DNA of 64,000 bases. Origin: Siphonodentalium dalli (taxonomy: Eukaryota > Mollusca > Scaphopoda > Gadilida > Siphonodentaliidae). The stretch spans positions 21,626,134 through 21,690,133 of the forward strand of contig CP136065.1 in assembly GCA_032622095.1 (NCBI GenBank), read 5' to 3'. The first letter of the stretch is position 1; each line of letters begins with the position of its first letter. This document shows positions 59,731 through 64,000 of the stretch, piece by piece. A program made the position numbers and the translations under genes. The notes beneath the pieces were generated by a model. That model was not told where the DNA came from. It did no database searches and saw only the letters and a program-made list of their open reading frames with translations.

Positions 59731-60167
59731 AAATGTTGAGACTGCTCCTTTAATAATGTTGTATAAGGGTATCATGAACTGAAAGGCAATTCAAACCTGT
59801 AGGCCCTACATGTATATGCAATTACAATAATTCCTATCCAACTACATGTGTCATATACAAACACTATCTTCAGAGTCGAGTGTTTAAGATATATAACACT
59901 CTGATTTCAGAAAGGTAATGCAAGCATGCCATTTGACCATACATTTTTAAATGGCATTTTAAATAAATCAAACATTGAGTTTCCATTCAAAATAGGATCT
60001 TTCTGTTGTCAAAATTCCTGACGACATGTCTGAAGAACGGAAAAATACCACAGTCCCAAAGTCTAGGAAGTAAAATAATTAATGACTCTAGGCGATTTTT
60101 TTTGCCAATTTGTTGGCAATCTTGTTACATTAGATTCCAACTAGCTCATCATAAAAGTCTTTTTTTT

Positions 60168-60445
60168 AGTCGAGTTTATAAAAAACTTGACTTATGGCTT
60201 GACGAGGGACGGTTGGCGGGCGGCAGGCGGGCGGCATTTTTTTTCACCGTTAGCATGATAACACAATCAAATATTAACTGATTCAAACCATATTTGATAT
60301 ATGAGTCTCTTGCAACAATATCTTGGACGAGTTCGAAAACCACTGGTTTGTCCGAATTTTTCCCCCAGAGTTATGGGTCTTAGTTTGTCTATTTTTAGCA
60401 TTTTTTTCACCGTTAGCGTGATAACTGAATCAAATATTAACTGAG
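60168..60445. mobile_element. AGTCGAGTTTAT element, partial copy 3
   Basis: Begins AGTCGAGTTTATAAAAAAC and GACGAGGGACGGTTGGCGGG, then skips directly to the TTTTTTCACCGTTAGC block; an internal deletion compared with 45863-46496. Confidence 0.75.
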
Positions 60446-61296
60446 AGTACTTTAATTATTTGACCGGTTGCCAATGATATATATAAAATATGTATGCATA
60501 TGGTACTTTAATTATTCGAACGGTTCCCGATAGTATCTAGATACTATACATTTGCACGCGGTACGTAATCGTTACATATACTGGTCTCGAGGAATTCGTG
60601 AGTTGGAAGGACTTGAGCACGTGCTGATGACACCGACGCCGGTAGGCGGAGGTGTTATGTGTGCGCGAAGTTTTTCTCAACTCATGAATATCTCTGAGAA
60701 CAGCAGGTAATTATCTTATATACCCAATACCCACGATCGTCTCAATCAACCAATTGGTCACGGATTCTCAAAACTAGCTAAGCCTACGTACTGCTCACTC
60801 TCGTCGGTGTCAATTTCTAGCAAAACTGTCAATCAATTCATTAATAAAATTGCACAGATCCCACAAGAGCCAGTGCATGGTAAGTTTCTGCTCATTGGAA
60901 ATTTTCCCCAGCAAATATGAGACCGAACATATTAGTAAATTCGCAAGATATCGAGTAATTATTTTAGCAGGTTTTGAATTGTTGTCAGTCATAACATCAA
61001 TGATAAAGAGCGTTTGTGATTCAATGCCCATTTACTAGTACGATGAATATTAAACAGCGGTTTGAAAACTTGCTTTATAAAAAATCTCAGCATTTTGTGA
61101 CAAATCGGAATGGATATGCAGAACGGGGTTTGAGAACGGGGGAGGGTAATATGTCAGGGACTTTGACAGAAAGTCTTCCTTTGTTGAGGGGTTAAATTGC
61201 AACCACCCGTGAACCAATCTGTTTTCCCAACTTGACCAAGTTTCATCTGGTCTCCCATTCGATGCTGAGTTTGAAATCCAACACACTACCATTTAA
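60446..61296. other. unrecognised sequence with a short direct repeat
   Basis: GTACTTTAATTATT followed by GACCGGTTGCC or GAACGGTTCCC occurs at about 60448 and 60503. The frames at 60850-61038 (plus) and 61050-61292 (minus) show no motif. Confidence 0.4.
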
Positions 61297-61790
61297 AGGC
61301 ACGTGCGGCCTTCATTGTCGAAAATATTCATATTTGTTCCAAACACCGTAAACAGAAAAACATTAAAACGCATACAGTTCCGTTCATATATACCATGACC
61401 ATCGCGTAAACAGCATGTTAGCATAAAGACCTACTATATTTTACCTAAGCAAGAGCCTGATTGTGTTACAGAAGACAGCACAATGCTACTGGCAAATCAC
61501 ATACAAATGGCATAAACGCTCTTTATTAGTTCCATATCAGGTATTCACCAACAAAGAACGCTCTTTATGTTTACCATCATAATATAAACAAACACCAGAA
61601 AAGTAACTTTGTATGCTTTTGTTTACATAACAATTGTCAAACATATGACCATAACATACTGTTTATGCGATATTTCTTATTTGTATACGGACAAAGTCTA
61701 TCTACATTTTGATGGTCTTTCTGTTTGTAGCGGTATTTGACGGATGGAGATATTTTCACAGGATACCCACCGCCAAGGCCAACCGTGTCT
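61297..61790. mobile_element. piggyBac-like MITE, copy 2 (494 bp, TTAA target)
   Basis: Begins AGGCACGTGCGGCCTT, ends AAGGCCAACCGTGTCT, flanked by TTAA at 61293-61296 and 61791-61794. Aligned by eye with 43351-43845 it differs at only a few percent of positions and has the same orientation. Confidence 0.8.
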
Positions 61791-61879
61791 TTAATAGCTA
61801 TAATATAGTCTTTGTAGAAAATAATATAATGTACTCTAAATATTACATATCTGTTGGGAACCGAAACTATCCAGACGAT

Positions 61880-62500
61880 CTCAGAAAGATTTTGCCTGAA
61901 ATTCAACTTATGTTATTGAAAATTCCAAATCTTGAAATTAGCTCACCGCATAATAATGACCAAAACGTTAGGCATTCCATGGCTGCCACGATATTCATTA
62001 GAAATTTTTAAATGTAAACTATCGAAATGATCTCAAACAGATTTTGCCTAAGATGTTCAACTTATAAAGTTATTGAAAATTTAAAATGTTGGGGGGGGGG
62101 GGGGGGGGGTAATACCTCGACCTCTATCGCCACATCCATGTTGCGATCACCCTAATTATTTGTTCTAACCCACAACCTCCCAGAGTGGGCAATCTTACTG
62201 TCAGGTCAGGGACATATGGGTAAGGTTGTCCCGCCCCATTGACTTTGACCAAAATGTTCAACAGTTAGGCATTTTATGACTGACACGACATTAATTTAAG
62301 TTATTGAAAATTCCAAAATGTTGAAAAGTTTGACAAAAATTGGAGAGGGGTGGTAACACCTCAATGTTCAAACCCTGTCGCCATATCCATTTTTGCACAC
62401 ATTACCTTATTTATTCCAACCCACATTGTCACAGATATTAAATCCTTACTGTCAGGGGCGTGCGGACAACGGGGTGGGGGCTTGACAACAGCATGTTGAT
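61880..62500. repeat. diverged tandem repeat, about 2 units
   Basis: TTATTGAAAATTCCAAA, GACCAAAAxGTT and TTAGGCATT recur at about 61912-61975 and 62245-62315, then GGTAAxACCTC, TCGCCAxATCCAT and CTTACTGTCAGG at 62108-62200 and 62352-62458. A 19-G run lies at 62091-62109. Confidence 0.65.
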
Positions 62501-64000
62501 AGCAGACCGCCTTTCTGCCAAACTGCTCTAAATGTAGGCCTACTGGTTAGAACAACAAACTATTTTAGTTGGTAGCTTGGTGAGCCCCAAGCCAAGTAAT
62601 TAATTGATATGAATACCTCAGACAAAATATGGGATGGGTAATATTTGTTTATTGGTTAAAAATGCCCCATATGTATCGCCAAAATTATAAAAAAAAATCC
62701 AAAAGTTGTGCATGTCGCCACGTCCCACATATCCCCAAGAAGTTAAATTACCCGCCAAACAATAACTAATCATGTCTATTATTGGGGGGGGGGGGGTGTT
62801 CAAATTTATGTTTTAGGGACACGCGGCATTTAATACAGTGACAACGTCCATTATGTAGTCATTAAATTTTGTCGTTTGTGGCGGATGCATAAATCCTAAT
62901 ATTACTCAACGTTACGACTCTAGGCCTACACTACAGCTGAAATAATTATTCTGACAACGTAATAACTTCCTTCCAACAGCTCCAGTCATGTGAACATTGA
63001 CACAACGTATCAATATGATGTGCTTCTTTGACGTAAACAATGTAAAATGATACGCACGTAATGTAAAGTTTGTAAAATGAAATTATTTTTTTGCAACTAT
63101 GGGTGTATGCCCATTGCTGGGCAGCGGAGCGCGTTTCAAACCCCTGTGACGTGAGTCATTGTAGAAAAGAGTTGAAAATTTCATGTCTGACACATCATTA
63201 CTTGGTAACTTTAAGTACGTGTTTTCATTGTCTGATTTTCCAACAATCAGTACGAATATTTTTGTTTACACCTCCAGTATCATATTTTTTCAACTTTTAG
63301 ACTTTAGTAAAAATTGTTGTCTGAAATGAACACCATTTTGGAAATGTTCCAGTCTTATTCAATTTGGAAATTGCCAACAGTTGAAAAGCCTGGGTGCCGG
63401 TTGGAAATTTTCAATGCAAAGCGGGGGGGGGGGGGTGTAAATGGAAACTCGCGAAGGAGTTTGGTGTCTGGTTCAAGAGGAAATTCAACGTTGACACACC
63501 ATAACAAAGACCATGTAGCCACGTCACTGATTCGGAGACCATAAATAGGTACATGTACATATTTCAGAAACTAAAAACTTCCCCGGGAATCATACTCGAA
63601 AGAATGGCCTGGTTGACAAAATATTGATACATTGGCGTCATATGCTCTGGTAAGTACTTCCCATTGTCATTTTCCAGCTGTTTAAAATTTTCGCACAGAA
63701 GTGAATCGAACGCTCTTTATTTATAACATATCAGGAATATATAGACGAACACGGAACGCTCCGTGTAAATAGCTGATTTTTGGTTGGGACCCAAACATCG
63801 TGTTCAATCTTGTATTTGTTATGACGTCAATGCATCTTTCTGTAACATTTATTATCGACCTATTTCGATACGGGGAAAAATCCGCAAGAGAATATTATTA
63901 GGTGTATTTTGGAGCGCAAACCGACAAGTGGATTTAAGGTACCGGTTGGAAAATACCGAATTAAGGGGAGGTTGTTCGAATATAGTTACTTAGCATTTGG
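62501..64000. other. unrecognised 3' flank
   Basis: Contains G runs at 62784-62796 and 63422-63435 and two GAACGCTC motifs at 63709 and 63756 like those in the piggyBac-like MITE. No gene, RNA or boundary could be supported. Confidence 0.4.

Noticed and set aside
61709-62011. 100-codon plus-strand frame
   Set aside because: Its first part lies in the end of a piggyBac-like MITE and the rest in a diverged tandem repeat.

Overview
This is a eukaryotic nuclear window, AT-rich, intron-bearing and very rich in repeats. There are no operons, ribosome-binding sites or long continuous genes. A split SEA-domain membrane-protein gene, LINE, hAT-like, piggyBac-like and Mutator-like relics, dozens of foldback elements and several minisatellites suggest a marine invertebrate animal. 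The sequence alone does not fix the phylum.

Two genes can be supported. The first is a small intronless ORF at 1537-2004 (+) that resembles an OTU-type cysteine-protease fold. The conserved Cys position appears to be Ser. Twenty bases after its stop codon lies a 16-nt hairpin that fits the replication-dependent histone mRNA 3' stem-loop consensus exactly, followed by a purine-rich stretch like the U7 snRNA target. This is the most unusual observation in the window. The second is a plus-strand gene whose exons at 6785-7045, (35048-35074), 39342-39457, 49599-49666, 52749-53008 and 58443-58601 join in compatible phases. They encode a type II membrane protein with a Tyr-rich cytoplasmic tail, one membrane segment, an SEA domain with a GSIVT autocleavage-type site, and a Thr/Pro/Lys mucin-like stalk. 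The first and probably the last exons were not found.

Region by region: 0-3.3 kb holds diverged repeats, perfect palindromes, the OTU-like gene and a 30-bp hairpin repeat. 3.3-5.3 kb is a 141-bp satellite. 6.8-7.0 kb is the membrane exon. 9.5-13.5 kb is a near-identical 1.34-kb unit present three times. 13.8-14.3 kb and 29.8-30.3 kb are 122-bp arrays with a TGCGCATGCGC core. 14.85-17.2 kb is a foldback element. 19.7-22.3 kb is a dead LINE. 23.1-24.85 kb is a 143-bp satellite. 25.4-28.9 kb is a nest of elements inside elements, including a 1.1-kb hAT-like element with an 8-bp target duplication. 35.3-37.4 kb is a 2.07-kb foldback built on GAGATCTCGA repeats. 39.5-44.8 kb is a 5.3-kb terminal-inverted-repeat element with long inverted arms. 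45-64 kb holds several MITE families, a 44-bp minisatellite, a Mutator-like relic, the SEA exons and the Thr-rich exon.

Most of the window is therefore the introns of one gene filled by repeats. The large number of open frames inside the satellites is an artefact of their period and composition. All assignments rest on reading motifs by eye; no database search or folding program was available.
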